From Planctomyces sp. (GTDB lineage: Bacteria; Planctomycetota; Planctomycetia; Planctomycetales; Planctomycetaceae), in assembly GCA_019636235.1 (NCBI GenBank), contig JAHBXW010000001.1:496001-560000 (forward strand): a stretch of DNA of 64,000 nt. The letters run 5' to 3'. A model generated the notes under the pieces. It searched no databases, was not told the DNA's origin, and worked only from the letters and a program-made list of their open reading frames with translations. Both the position numbers and the translations under genes were made by a program. Below, one piece after another: positions 36,862-46,988 of the stretch; positions within the stretch are counted from its first letter, which is position 1; every line of letters starts with the position of its first letter.

Positions 36862-38070
36862 GCCGCCTGCGCCCCGCCCCAGCGACAACCGACTGTCCAG
36901 CCATTCCTGAAACGCCAACAGCAGCAGCGTCGCGACGAACACCGCGGCCGCGATCGCTTCCAACCCCAACCGTTGTCCCAGGCTCCCCACAATTGTCGGC
37001 ATCAGGGCGATGCCCACCGCCGCGGCGGACACCTGCATGCCGATCGCGTGCGGCGCAATCGCCGACCCCAGACGCTCGGGCGTAACGGAAATCAGCGTCG
37101 GAAACACCGGCGCCAGCGCGAAGCCCAGCAGCACGTTGCCGGCGACGCTCGCCGCTGGACTGGGGTTCCACCACACCAGGCCAGCCGCGACAGGAGCCAG
37201 CAGAGTTCCGGTTCGCAGCACGGCGCGCGACGACATCCGCGTCGTCAATTGTCCGAACACGATCCGCCCGAACGTGAACGCGCCCCAGAAGCACGACGCC
37301 ACCGTCCCCGCCGTCACCACGCTCATTCCCCGGCCTTCCGTGTTCAGCGTGAACAGCAACTGGCCGGCCGTCGACTCAATCCCGCAATACAGAACGAACA
37401 GCCCCGCGTGGTGCCAGACGGCCGGCATTCGCAGCGCGTCTCCAAACGGGGCGACGGACGGCGATTCCCCGCTGGACGTCGGCAGCCGCCAGCGTCGAGC
37501 CGTCAGCAGAAACACCACGCTGAGCCCGGCCAGAAGCCCCGCCAGCACGCCATAGCCGATCCGCCAGCTCCACTCCCGGGCCAGGATCAGCGTCATCAGC
37601 GCCGGACCGCTCGTCGCGCCGATGCCAAACGACGCATGCAGCCAGTTCACAATGCGGGGACTGAACCGCGCGGCCGCGAAGGCGTTGATGCCGGCGTCGA
37701 TCGCGCCGCCGCCCAGGCCCCCAATTGCCGCGCAGGGAATCAACCACTCGAACCGCGGCGCCAGCGCATAACCCGCCAGTGCCAGCGTCACCAAACCCCC
37801 GCTCGCCGCCAGCAGCCCCCCCACGCCCAGCCGCGCCACGACCTGACCCGAGAAGAAACTCGACGCCAGGTAGCCCGCCATCCCGCAAATCAGCAGCACG
37901 CCCAGCCGGTCCAGCGGCCGCTCCAACGTCTGACGCATCGAAGGCCACGCGACGCCCAGCACGCCGTCCGGCAACCCCAGGCTGATGAACGCCACGAACG
38001 CCAGTGCGATCAGGTAGCGAGGCGCAGCGGATCGTCGCGGCAGAGTTTCAGCTTCCAATGATTCCGGCAT
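36832..38070 (-). CDS. Major facilitator superfamily transporter (FucP/FPN-like fold)
   Basis: The product is 412 aa from the ATG at 38070. Twelve hydrophobic helices carry MFS marks: the D-x-x-x-G-V-x-W motif in LGLPDGVLGVAWPSMRQTL, the loop motif SGQVVARLGVGGLLAASG after TM2, GLGGGAIDAGINAF, and HASFGIGATSGPALM. The IDAGINAF and LLHASFGIG-type motifs are seen in sugar/small-molecule MFS proteins of the FucP or YfkF-like groups. Substrate unknown. The ATG lies 4 bp past the MATE gene's stop, so the two transporters are in one operon. The 3' end overlaps the convergent membrane protein gene by 30 bp. Confidence 0.9.
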   Translation of the reverse strand: MPESLEAETLPRRSAAPRYLIALAFVAFISLGLPDGVLGVAWPSMRQTLERPLDRLGVLLICGMAGYLASSFFSGQVVARLGVGGLLAASGGLVTLALAGYALAPRFEWLIPCAAIGGLGGGAIDAGINAFAAARFSPRIVNWLHASFGIGATSGPALMTLILAREWSWRIGYGVLAGLLAGLSVVFLLTARRWRLPTSSGESPSVAPFGDALRMPAVWHHAGLFVLYCGIESTAGQLLFTLNTEGRGMSVVTAGTVASCFWGAFTFGRIVFGQLTTRMSSRAVLRTGTLLAPVAAGLVWWNPSPAASVAGNVLLGFALAPVFPTLISVTPERLGSAIAPHAIGMQVSAAAVGIALMPTIVGSLGQRLGLEAIAAAVFVATLLLLAFQEWLDSRLSLGRGAGGSAAAPLAND

Positions 38071-38074
38071 GACG

Positions 38075-39499
38075 TCAGGCAATCGTCCCCGCTCCTTCTT
38101 CCGCGGCCAGTTCATCCCGCACGACCGCCCCGCGATCAACGTCCGTCAGCAACCGGCGCGATTTCCAAGTCCCGCGCCGCAGCCACCCCATCGCAATGAC
38201 CGCCGAAACCACATTCGCCGACGCCAGCGCCCACCAGATCCCCGTCGCGCCCAGCGGCGAATGCCGCGACAGCGCATAAGCCAGCGGGAACTGCAGGCCC
38301 CACAGCGCAATCATCGCCAACAGCATCGCCGCGAACGTGTCCCCCGCGCCCCGCAGCGTCCCGGCCGCCACCTGCTGAATGCCGATGAACCCGAATGACA
38401 GCGACAGGATCCGGATCATCGTGGCGCTCTGCGGGATCGCTTCGCCCCCGCGCGGCAGCACGAAGGCCGCGACCGTCGCCGCGAACAGGAACAGCACCGC
38501 GCCCGCGGCGGACAGGCTGGCGAAAGCGATCGCCCCGGCGGCGCGGCTCGTCGCGGCCGCCCGATCCACGCGTCCGGCGCCGATATTCTGGGCCACCAGA
38601 GTCGATGTCGCCAGCGAAATCCCCAGCGCCGGCACGATGACCACCGCCAGCACCCGCATTCCCAGGCCATACGCTGCGATCGCCACCGTTCCGAAACCGG
38701 ACACGAGCAATGTCATCACGCCCATCCCGATCGCCCGCGTCGACTGTTCCAGCGAGGCCGGCAGACCGACGCGCAGCATCGTCCGCATCAATGCCGGATC
38801 CGGCCGCAGATTCCGCCAGCGCACCCGGACGCCAAACCGTCCGCTCGCCAACAGGCCGATGCCGACGGCCGCCGCGAGCGCCTGCGTGCACAACGTCGCC
38901 AGCGCCGCCCCGGCAACCCCCATCGCCGGAATCGGCCCCCCGCCGAAAATCAGCAGCGGGTCGAGCACGAAGTTCAACAGCACGGTCGCCAGAACGATCA
39001 ACATTGGCGCGACTACCACGCCCAGGCCGCGCATCAGCGTCTGAAACGCAAAGAACGCAAACACGAACACAAACGCCAGAAACGTCATTTCCAGGAATCG
39101 CGTCGCTCCCGGAAGCACCTCGGGCGATGCGCCCATGAACCGCATCAACGATTCGCTGAACCGAAATCCGACGCTCGCCAGCGTCGCCGCAACGATCAGC
39201 GTCAACAGGCACGTCTGGCCGGCGATGTGGCGCATGGACCTCAGATCGCCCCGACCGCGCGCCTGCGCGATCAATACGCTCCCGGCGATCGGCAGTCCGC
39301 CCCCCAGCGCGATCATCAGAAAATTGATCGGAAACACCAGCGACACGGACGCCACCGCCGCCGCATCCAGCCGCCCAACCCAGAACAGGTCGGTCAACTG
39401 ATACATGATCTGCAGCAGATTGGACGCGACGATCGGCAACGCCAATCGGGCGATCGCACGCGGTATCGAGCCGTCAGTCAGCGGAGGGGGAGCGGGCAT
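38075..39499 (-). CDS. MATE family efflux transporter
   Basis: The product is 474 aa from the ATG at 39499; the in-frame extension upstream is not needed. It has a twelve-helix MatE protein with two repeats: LALPIVASNLLQIMYQLTDLF with the conserved P-x-x-x-x-x-x-x-Q-x-x-x-D, VSLVFPINFLMIALGGGL, MRGLGVVVAPM, and in the second half VGLPASLEQSTRAIGMGVMT and GAGRVDRAAATSRA. Such proteins export drugs or organic cations using Na+ or H+. It belongs to the NorM/DinF-like clade. It sits between the exosortase gene (63 bp upstream) and the MFS gene (4 bp downstream) on one strand. The reason for that grouping is unknown. Confidence 0.92.
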   Translation of the reverse strand: MPAPPPLTDGSIPRAIARLALPIVASNLLQIMYQLTDLFWVGRLDAAAVASVSLVFPINFLMIALGGGLPIAGSVLIAQARGRGDLRSMRHIAGQTCLLTLIVAATLASVGFRFSESLMRFMGASPEVLPGATRFLEMTFLAFVFVFAFFAFQTLMRGLGVVVAPMLIVLATVLLNFVLDPLLIFGGGPIPAMGVAGAALATLCTQALAAAVGIGLLASGRFGVRVRWRNLRPDPALMRTMLRVGLPASLEQSTRAIGMGVMTLLVSGFGTVAIAAYGLGMRVLAVVIVPALGISLATSTLVAQNIGAGRVDRAAATSRAAGAIAFASLSAAGAVLFLFAATVAAFVLPRGGEAIPQSATMIRILSLSFGFIGIQQVAAGTLRGAGDTFAAMLLAMIALWGLQFPLAYALSRHSPLGATGIWWALASANVVSAVIAMGWLRRGTWKSRRLLTDVDRGAVVRDELAAEEGAGTIA

Positions 39500-39562
39500 G
39501 AATGCGGGCAATCTGGCGATTGCCGCGCCTCTGTGCAACCCGCACTCCGAACCCGTCGGACG

Positions 39563-41230
39563 TTATGGCGACGGCGCGGCGCCGTCGTTCAGCGCCTCTT
39601 GAATCAGCCGCAGAAACGACTCCAGGTGCTGCTCGACGTCGTCCCGTTCCGCCGGATTCAGCGGCCCCGCGGACTGGATCAGCACCTGCAGCTGGAACGT
39701 CTCGCCGCTGCCCGGCAGCGGATCGTCCACGAGTTTCCGCAGGCGGTCGGTGAATCTCCGGACGTCCCCTTCGAGCTTCGGCGCCGCGGCCGCCTCGCCG
39801 GACGAATTCCGCGCGGCGAAGCTCAGGTAGCCGTGCATGTCCGGCTTCTGCAGAAACACGCGCATTCGTTCGCTGTCATCGGTGGTCCCTTCATACTTCT
39901 CGGAACTCCGGACCTGCCAGCCGATGTTCGCGTAACAGACGCGGAGGTCGTGCCACTGCGGAAAGGGATAATCGAGCGAACAGGCCGCCTGGCCGAACGG
40001 CGTCCGGTACGTCCAGGTCAGCGAATGTTCTCCGAACTGGCTGCGCCGCGGACGCGAGACGCGTTCAAAGTCGGTCCGCTCCCAGGCTCCAAACGTCTCC
40101 GGCATCGCCGATTCATGGAGCGAGTTCAGCCGTTCGGTGAGCACGCTGGACGCCGGCGCCCGCACGGCGGCGACCGTCGTCGCGGCCCGCGATCCCTTCG
40201 CTCCGACCGCCAGCCAGATCGCTGCCGCGCCCAACAGCGCCGCGGCGCCTCCCGCGCCCGCGAGTCCCAATCGGGACAGCCAGGTGCTGCCGCCCGCCAT
40301 CGGCCGCGGCGATTCGGACCGCACTCCGGCGATCCATCGGTTCCAGCCGCGGATCAGCAGGTTCGACGACTCGTAGTCGCCGCGATGGACAGTCACTTCC
40401 CCGATCAGAAATCGCGCCAACTGGTCAAACGACATCAGCCAGGCCAGCGAACCGATGAAAATCGCAACCCCCAGCACCGTATGCCCCGGTTCGGCGAGCA
40501 GGTCGACGTCCCAGCGGTCGAGCGCGTACACGATCGACACCGTGCGCACGACATTCATGGCCGCCGCCCCGACCGCCGCCGCCGCCACCAGCAGACAGGC
40601 CCACACCAGCGAACGCCGATGCCACACGGCCAGCAACACGGCCATCGTGATCAGCGAAAACAGCGACTGCACTCCGCTGCACGCCTCTTCAACGAACAGC
40701 ATCTTCTTGGGAATCTCGATCAGCACGCCGGCCCGCACGTGATCGACGCCCAGCCAATCCAAGAGCTGGCTGCTGCTGCTGGCCGTCGCGCGCTGCAGCC
40801 GGGTGATCAGCACTTCGTCCAGCTTCATCGGCGGCCGCAGCGCCAACAGCAGCGTCAGCCACGGCATCCGGACGTCCCGCCAGCCTGGCCCGGACAGCAG
40901 GCACAGCACGCCCGCCCCGGCGACGATGAACGCGACATATCCCAGCCACGGTGAAAACAGCGCCAGGGCCCCCGCCTCGATGGCCAGTCCAGTCCAGACC
41001 AGCGCCAGGGCGACCGTCGGAATCGCATCCGTCGGCGCGTTCGGATGCTCGCCCCGCCGCGGCCAGCGCTGAAACAGCATCACGGCCACAACGAGCAGCA
41101 GCATCGGAAAGAACTGGTAATGCGGCCAGTCCCACAATTGCAGCAGATACAGCGCCGCCAGCGGCAACGTCGCCAGTGCAACGACGATCGCCAGCAGCAG
41201 GCCCCGCCGGTTTGTCGCGGATTGGTTCAT
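39563..41230 (-). CDS. xrtU: Exosortase (XrtU-type) fused to an EpsI-like domain
   Basis: The product is 555 aa from the ATG at 41230. The N-terminal half is an eight-helix exosortase with the cysteine-protease-like triad: C184 in FVEEACSGVQSLFSLI, R229 in AMNVVRTVSIVY, and H250 in LAEPGHTVLG. Exosortases cut and attach proteins bearing PEP-CTERM-like tails to the envelope, usually alongside exopolysaccharide. After a TM at about residue 340, the C-terminal half has EpsI-like (DUF3485) features: SLDYPFPQWHDLRVCYANIGWQV, read in parts as LDYPFPQWHDLR and CYANIGW. The fused layout matches the planctomycete exosortase U type. No substrate with a sorting tail is seen in this window. MATE and MFS genes follow. 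Confidence 0.88.
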   Translation of the reverse strand: MNQSATNRRGLLLAIVVALATLPLAALYLLQLWDWPHYQFFPMLLLVVAVMLFQRWPRRGEHPNAPTDAIPTVALALVWTGLAIEAGALALFSPWLGYVAFIVAGAGVLCLLSGPGWRDVRMPWLTLLLALRPPMKLDEVLITRLQRATASSSSQLLDWLGVDHVRAGVLIEIPKKMLFVEEACSGVQSLFSLITMAVLLAVWHRRSLVWACLLVAAAAVGAAAMNVVRTVSIVYALDRWDVDLLAEPGHTVLGVAIFIGSLAWLMSFDQLARFLIGEVTVHRGDYESSNLLIRGWNRWIAGVRSESPRPMAGGSTWLSRLGLAGAGGAAALLGAAAIWLAVGAKGSRAATTVAAVRAPASSVLTERLNSLHESAMPETFGAWERTDFERVSRPRRSQFGEHSLTWTYRTPFGQAACSLDYPFPQWHDLRVCYANIGWQVRSSEKYEGTTDDSERMRVFLQKPDMHGYLSFAARNSSGEAAAAPKLEGDVRRFTDRLRKLVDDPLPGSGETFQLQVLIQSAGPLNPAERDDVEQHLESFLRLIQEALNDGAAPSP

Positions 41231-41497
41231 CGCACCCATCTTGCAGTGAGCGTCGGGCATCCCTGCAGCCGCGCCCGCGGAGGTCCAAGCCCGATCGGGT
41301 GATCCTTCCATACACTCTGACCCGCGCCAAGGCGTTTCGCGGCTTCGATCAGACCGTTTTGCCCGACCCCGCGGAAAAACCGGAACAGCCGGTTCAGGGT
41401 TGCCGCCGACAACGGTTGCATGGCACGATGATGGTTTGCCGGGCGGGGGCGTTGGAGGCCCATTCCGGCCTGCTCAATGGCTTTCCAGGGGGCATTC

Positions 41498-43501
41498 ATG
41501 CCGCTGCGTACGCTGCTGGTGATCGGTTGTCTCACGGCGGTCGTCCAGGGGGACGATTCGGCGCCGGAGGAGCCGGAGATCTCGGCGGACGAGCGAGCGC
41601 ATTGGGCATACCTTCCGCTGGCCGGCAACTCAGCCCCCGCGGTCGCCAATCCCGCCTGGTGTCGGTCGCCAATCGACCGGTTCCTTCTTGCGGACCTCGA
41701 ACGGCGGGGTTTGTCGCCCGCCGGCGAAGCGGAAGCGGCTACGCTCCTCCGCCGCGCGACGTTCGACCTGACCGGCCTGCCGCCGACTCCCGATGAACTG
41801 GCCGCATATCTCAATGATCCTGCGGCTGATCGGTACGAGCGCGCCGTCGACCGGCTGCTGGCCAGTCCCGCTTACGCCGAACGCTGGGCGCAACACTGGC
41901 TGGACGTCGCCCGGTATGCGGACACCGACGGATTCGAGTTCGACGCTCCGCGGCCGAACGCCTGGCGGTATCGCGACTGGGTCGTCGGCGCGGTCGGCGC
42001 CGACATGCCCTACGCCGAGTTCGTGCGGCTGCAGATTGCGGGAGACCTGATCGCTCCCGACGATCCGGCCGCGTTGATCGCCACCGGCTTTCTGCTCTGC
42101 GGCCCGGACATGCCCGACATCAACCTGGCGGAAGAGCGACGGCACACGTTCCTCAACGACCTGACGTCAACGGTCGGACAGGCCTTCATTGGACTGCAGA
42201 TGGGTTGCGCCGCCTGCCACGACCACAAGTTCGATCCGATCAGCCAGCACGACTTTTATCGACTCCGCGCATACTTCGAACCCTGCGAACTGTTCCGGGA
42301 ACAGCCCGCCCCGTCTCTCACGGAACAGGCCGCCGTCGCGGAATTCGAACAGCGCCGCGCCGACCGCTGGAAGGAGATTGAACGCGAGAAATCACGGCTG
42401 ACCGCCGACGACGCCGAAGCGCATGCGGACGCCATCGCAGCGCTCGCGCAGGAACTCGACGCCCTCAAGAAGTCGCCGGCGCCGGCCATCACGATGGCCC
42501 GCAGCGTCCGTCAGCAGCCACGCACGGAGCCAGCGCGGTTCTATACGCGCGGCGACTTCCGCAGGCCCGGTCCCGAAGTCCCCCCCGCTCCTCCCCGCAT
42601 CGCCGTTCCCCCCAGCCCGGACCTCGAGACCCTGCCGCCGGCCGATCGCGTCGAACTCGCCGACTGGTTCGCCGATCCGGAGAATCGACTCGCCTCGCGC
42701 GTCATCGCCAATCGACTCTGGCAGCATCATTTCGGCCGCGGGTTGAATGACACAGAGAATGACTTCGGCTTCATGGGTGGCTCCCCCGCGCAGCCGGAAC
42801 TGCTGGACTGGCTCGCCAGAGAACTGCATCGACAAGGCGGCAGCTGGAAGGCGCTGCACCGGTTGATCATGACGTCCAGCGCCTACCGCCTGTCCAGCCG
42901 GCCTGACGGGGCCGACGACGACGGCTGGCGGCGGCTCGTCGAGAACGATCCGGACAACCGCCGGCTCGGACGACGCGGGCTGCGGCGTCTCGACGCCGAA
43001 TCGCTGCGAGATGCGATGCTGGCCGTCGCCGGCCGGTTGAACGATGAGCGCGGAGGGCCGGGCGTCCGCCCGCCGCTGCCGACTGAAGTCGCCGGCACAT
43101 TGTTGCGAGATCAATGGGAGGTGACTCCGGGCGCGGGTCAGCACGACCGGCGAAGCCTCTACCTGTTCGTCCGGCGCAACCTCCGGTTCCCGCTGTTCGA
43201 GGCGTTCGACCGCCCCGACACGAATTTCAGTTGCCCGCGGCGGTACGAAAGCATCACCGCCCCGCAGGCCCTGGCGCTGCTGAATTCGGAGTTCACGTGG
43301 GAATGCGCGGCGGGCGCCGCCCAACGCATCCGCCGAGAGTCGCTCGGAGCACAGTCGCGGGATCACATCGACTTCGCCTGCCGCCTGATCCTTGGTCGTC
43401 CCGCGAACGACGACGACGTCGCCACGCTGGCCGGCGAACCCGATCTGACGGTCGTCTGCGCAGCACTTTTGAACTCGAGCGAGTTTCTGTACGTCGACTG
43501 A
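41498..43501 (+). CDS. DUF1549-DUF1553 protein lacking the PSCyt1 cytochrome domain
   Basis: The product is 667 aa from the ATG at 41498 with AGGGGG 6 nt upstream. A short signal peptide (PLRTLLVIGCLTAVVQG) leads straight to DUF1549 (RRATFDLTGLPPTPDELAAY; GCAACHDHKFDPISQHDFY with CxxCH). DUF1553 follows (SRVIANRLWQHHFGRGLNDT; FSCPRRYESITAPQALALLNS). It parallels the gene at 30175-32802 but lacks the N-terminal CxxCH cytochrome, and no DUF1501 partner follows. Instead the convergent EF-hand gene ends 7 bp away. Probably exported. A Glu/Arg-rich helix (RADRWKEIEREKSRL) lies in the middle linker. Function unknown. Confidence 0.9.
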   Translation: MPLRTLLVIGCLTAVVQGDDSAPEEPEISADERAHWAYLPLAGNSAPAVANPAWCRSPIDRFLLADLERRGLSPAGEAEAATLLRRATFDLTGLPPTPDELAAYLNDPAADRYERAVDRLLASPAYAERWAQHWLDVARYADTDGFEFDAPRPNAWRYRDWVVGAVGADMPYAEFVRLQIAGDLIAPDDPAALIATGFLLCGPDMPDINLAEERRHTFLNDLTSTVGQAFIGLQMGCAACHDHKFDPISQHDFYRLRAYFEPCELFREQPAPSLTEQAAVAEFEQRRADRWKEIEREKSRLTADDAEAHADAIAALAQELDALKKSPAPAITMARSVRQQPRTEPARFYTRGDFRRPGPEVPPAPPRIAVPPSPDLETLPPADRVELADWFADPENRLASRVIANRLWQHHFGRGLNDTENDFGFMGGSPAQPELLDWLARELHRQGGSWKALHRLIMTSSAYRLSSRPDGADDDGWRRLVENDPDNRRLGRRGLRRLDAESLRDAMLAVAGRLNDERGGPGVRPPLPTEVAGTLLRDQWEVTPGAGQHDRRSLYLFVRRNLRFPLFEAFDRPDTNFSCPRRYESITAPQALALLNSEFTWECAAGAAQRIRRESLGAQSRDHIDFACRLILGRPANDDDVATLAGEPDLTVVCAALLNSSEFLYVD

Positions 43502-43508
43502 GCAGCCG

Positions 43509-44243
43509 TCAGGCCTTCGGTCCGGCGTCCGCATTCGACGCAGACGTCCGCGGCGTTCGCTTGCGAGGCGGCGCGATCATCGGAGGTTTGCCCGCCCGGC
43601 GCCGGATCCAGTTGATCGAACTCAGAATTCGCGGTCGGCCGACGATCGCCTCGATCAACCTCATCTTCCCGGGAAAGTCCATCAGCGCGACGCCCAGCAG
43701 GATCGTCAGCAGCCCCTGCCCCGGCAGCACCAGCATCGCCAGCCCACCCAGGATCAGCATCGCGCCCAGGCCATTTTTGAGCACCAGCCACTCGATCCGA
43801 GTCCGGCCCGCCGACATCCAGTCTGCCGGACGGTGCTTGTGCGCGAAGTAGTCCGCCGGCAGACGCACCAGCACCATCGGGACAGCGATCAGCGACCCCA
43901 CGAACGTCACCACGGACAACCCCGCCAGCCACCAGCCCCAGTTCGGCACGCCCCGAAGATAGCCCTCGAACTCCTGCCGGGTCACCTTCCCATCGCGATT
44001 CAGATCGGCTGCCTGAAACGCCTGGTGCGAACGGTCCGCCTGCCGGTCGGTGCGGCTGGGCCGGCTGGCCGTGAACTCTTCCAGCGACAATAGCCCGTCG
44101 CCGTCGGTGTCGATCGTCTCGAACGACGCCGCGATCTCGATTTCCGATTCGCCCATGACGTGAAGCGGACGCGCGCCCATGATCGCCAGCGACAATAGCA
44201 GCGCACGCGCCACGCAGCGACGGTATGGCCGCCCGCCCGTCAT
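43509..44243 (-). CDS. EF-hand calcium-binding membrane protein with PGPGW-type C-terminus
   Basis: The product is 244 aa from the ATG at 44243, 5 bp after the SDR stop, with CAGGTAA upstream. A signal sequence is followed by two EF-hand loops, D-T-D-G-D-G-L-L-S-L-E-E and D-L-N-R-D-G-K-V-T-R-Q-E, both with good ligand spacing. Two membrane segments follow (WWLAGLSVVTFVGSLIAVPM; GAMLILGGLAMLVLPGQGLLT). The VLPGQGLLTILLGVALMDFPGK region matches the putative PGPGW transmembrane family. The EF-hands should face the periplasm, suggesting calcium-responsive behaviour of the membrane part. The fusion looks unusual to me. Cotranscription with the SDR is likely. Confidence 0.8.
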   Translation of the reverse strand: MTGGRPYRRCVARALLLSLAIMGARPLHVMGESEIEIAASFETIDTDGDGLLSLEEFTASRPSRTDRQADRSHQAFQAADLNRDGKVTRQEFEGYLRGVPNWGWWLAGLSVVTFVGSLIAVPMVLVRLPADYFAHKHRPADWMSAGRTRIEWLVLKNGLGAMLILGGLAMLVLPGQGLLTILLGVALMDFPGKMRLIEAIVGRPRILSSINWIRRRAGKPPMIAPPRKRTPRTSASNADAGPKA

Positions 44244-44248
44244 GACTG

Positions 44249-45022
44249 TTACCTGGCCGTCCATCCGCCGTCGACCGTGACCAGACTGCCGGTGACGTAA
44301 CTGGAAGCGTCGCTGGCGAGGAAGATGGCCGCTCCCTGAATCTCCTCCATCCGGCCCCAGCGATTCAACGCAACCGCGCCGACGATGAACTTCTTCGCCT
44401 CTTCCGTGTCGGCGATCGGCACGTTCATCTGCGTCAGGAAGGGCCCCGGGCAGATGGCGTTCACTGTGATGTTGAACGGCGCCAGCTCGAGCGCCAGCGC
44501 CCGGGTGAACTGCACCACCGCGCCCTTGCTCGTCGCGTACGGCGTGCGGTTCGCCAAACCCACGACCCCCAGCGTGCTCGCCACATTGATGATCCGCCCG
44601 GACTGCTGCTCCTTCATCAGGGGGGTCACCGCGCGGGCGCACAGCCAGGGCCCGAACACGTTGATTTCCTGCACCTGCCGAAACTCGTCGAACGTCAGTT
44701 CATCGATCGGACCGCGGATGTTGATGCCCGCGTTGTTGACCAGGATGTCGACGCGCCCGAACTGGGAGACGGCCCGGTCCACCATCCGCTTCACGGAATC
44801 GTTCTGCGTCACATCGCATTCGACGCCGATCGCCGGTCGGCCATGCGCCGCGGCCACCCTTTCCGCCGCCGCGGCCGCCTGTTCGCCATTCCGGCTGACG
44901 AGCACGACGCTGGCGCCGGCGGAGGCCAGCCCGGCGGCCATCGACTCGCCCAGGCCCTTCGACCCGCCGGTGATCACCGCGACACGGCCATCCATCTGAA
45001 ACAGACTGATTCCCGATCGCAT
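44249..45022 (-). CDS. Short-chain dehydrogenase/reductase (SDR), gluconate 5-dehydrogenase/FabG-like
   Basis: The product is 257 aa, the classical SDR length. Cofactor motif T-G-G-S-K-G-L-G (VITGGSKGLGESMA), structural NNAG (VNNAGINIRGP), catalytic Ser in NVASTLGVVGL, and Y-x-x-x-K in TPYATSKGAVV are all present. NAVCPG-like INAICPGPF and the ending YVTGSLVTVDGGW are typical of FabG, gluconate 5-dehydrogenase and glucose dehydrogenase members. The basic residue in VLVSRNGEQA favours NADP(H), but this is weak. Substrate unknown. It is followed after 5 bp by the EF-hand membrane protein. A terminator for the gene upstream lies just before its start. Confidence 0.9.
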   Translation of the reverse strand: MRSGISLFQMDGRVAVITGGSKGLGESMAAGLASAGASVVLVSRNGEQAAAAAERVAAAHGRPAIGVECDVTQNDSVKRMVDRAVSQFGRVDILVNNAGINIRGPIDELTFDEFRQVQEINVFGPWLCARAVTPLMKEQQSGRIINVASTLGVVGLANRTPYATSKGAVVQFTRALALELAPFNITVNAICPGPFLTQMNVPIADTEEAKKFIVGAVALNRWGRMEEIQGAAIFLASDASSYVTGSLVTVDGGWTAR

Positions 45023-45055
45023 CGGCGCAATGTCCCCGAAAACTCGACGTGTGAA

Positions 45056-45095
45056 ACAGAAATGCGCCGGCGCGGCCCGATCAGCCGCCCGGCGC
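45056..45095 (-). terminator. Intrinsic terminator after the small anchored protein gene
   Basis: GCGCCGG plus GCGGC (45064-45070, 45072-45076, one bulged C) pairs with GCCGC plus CCGGCGC (45084-45095) across a 7-nt loop. On the minus strand the stem is followed by ATTTCTGTTTC. It lies 24 bp past the stop of the gene at 45119-45610 and upstream of the SDR start. Confidence 0.65.
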
Positions 45096-45118
45096 GTGTG
45101 CCTGCCGCCGGCTCGAAT

Positions 45119-45610
45119 TCAGTTCGACGCCGCCCGCCACGGGAACGTCCCCAGCACGCTCAGTTCCTGAGGCACCCGGGTTCCCTGCGTAATGTTGATG
45201 AAGCCGTACAGGACGACCTGGCCGGTCGTCAGTTCGGCGACGTACACCCCGCCGGATGCCGGCTGGCCGCCGCGGCTGCGAGCCCCGACGAAGCCTGTCA
45301 CCATCACATAGTCGCCGCGTTCGGTGAGACCGAAGTCGGCCGCGATGTTGCGGACCATCGGCTGCGAAAACGCGTTCACCTTGTTGTTGAACACGGCGCC
45401 CTGCAGGCGGCCCGTCGCAAAGTCCAGAATGAAGATGGCATCCGCATCGCCGGCCCCGGTCTGCACCGTGCACATGGCGAATTCATCCCCGCTGACGGCC
45501 GTCTGCCCGTAGGCCAACGGCTCATGCGGCCAATACGTCGCCAGGGCCAGGCCCAGCCCCATCCCGGCGATCAACCAGACAACTTTCCGATCCGACCAGT
45601 TCCGCGACAC
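45119..45610 (-). CDS. Signal-anchored hypothetical protein
   Basis: The product is 163 aa from GTG at 45610, chosen for AGGAG 8 nt upstream; an ATG 15 codons in would delete half the membrane anchor. VSRNWSDRKVVWLIAGMGLGLALATYW is the N-terminal anchor, readable as WLIAGMGLGLALATYW. The rest is a predicted extracytoplasmic beta-rich domain (AIFILDFATGRLQGAVFN, GDYVMVTGFVGA, SGGVYVAELTTGQVVLYGF). The repeated [IV]-x-x-L-D/E-x-x-T-G-x-[LV] units look like propeller-blade fragments. I do not recognise a named family. It has its own terminator. Function unknown. Confidence 0.7.
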   Translation of the reverse strand: MSRNWSDRKVVWLIAGMGLGLALATYWPHEPLAYGQTAVSGDEFAMCTVQTGAGDADAIFILDFATGRLQGAVFNNKVNAFSQPMVRNIAADFGLTERGDYVMVTGFVGARSRGGQPASGGVYVAELTTGQVVLYGFINITQGTRVPQELSVLGTFPWRAASN

Positions 45611-45768
45611 GGCGAGTGCTCCTGCGAGTCCCTGTGACAACAGCCCGTTCGATGATACCTCGAAACTCCGCGACGGGGAATCCGCCCTGCGCGATTGCTG
45701 ACAGCGCTGCGCAAGGCGAACCCGCCGGCTGAACAACGGCCGTTCCCCCGCCTGGCGGGGTCCGACCA

Positions 45769-46863
<1,095 letters not shown>

Positions 46864-46988
46864 CGTGGTGGTCTCTCCAAGGGTGATGCGCAAACCGGCC
46901 GTCGGCGTCGGACGGCTTCCGAAGACGATACCAGAATGCCTCGCACAGCGCGATCCACGCACGGCCCCGGCGGCCCCTCAGCGTGCCA

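Noticed and set aside
39570-39586. GACGGCG-CGG-CGCCGTC hairpin at the end of xrtU
   Set aside because: Lies inside the coding sequence before the stop and has no T-run.
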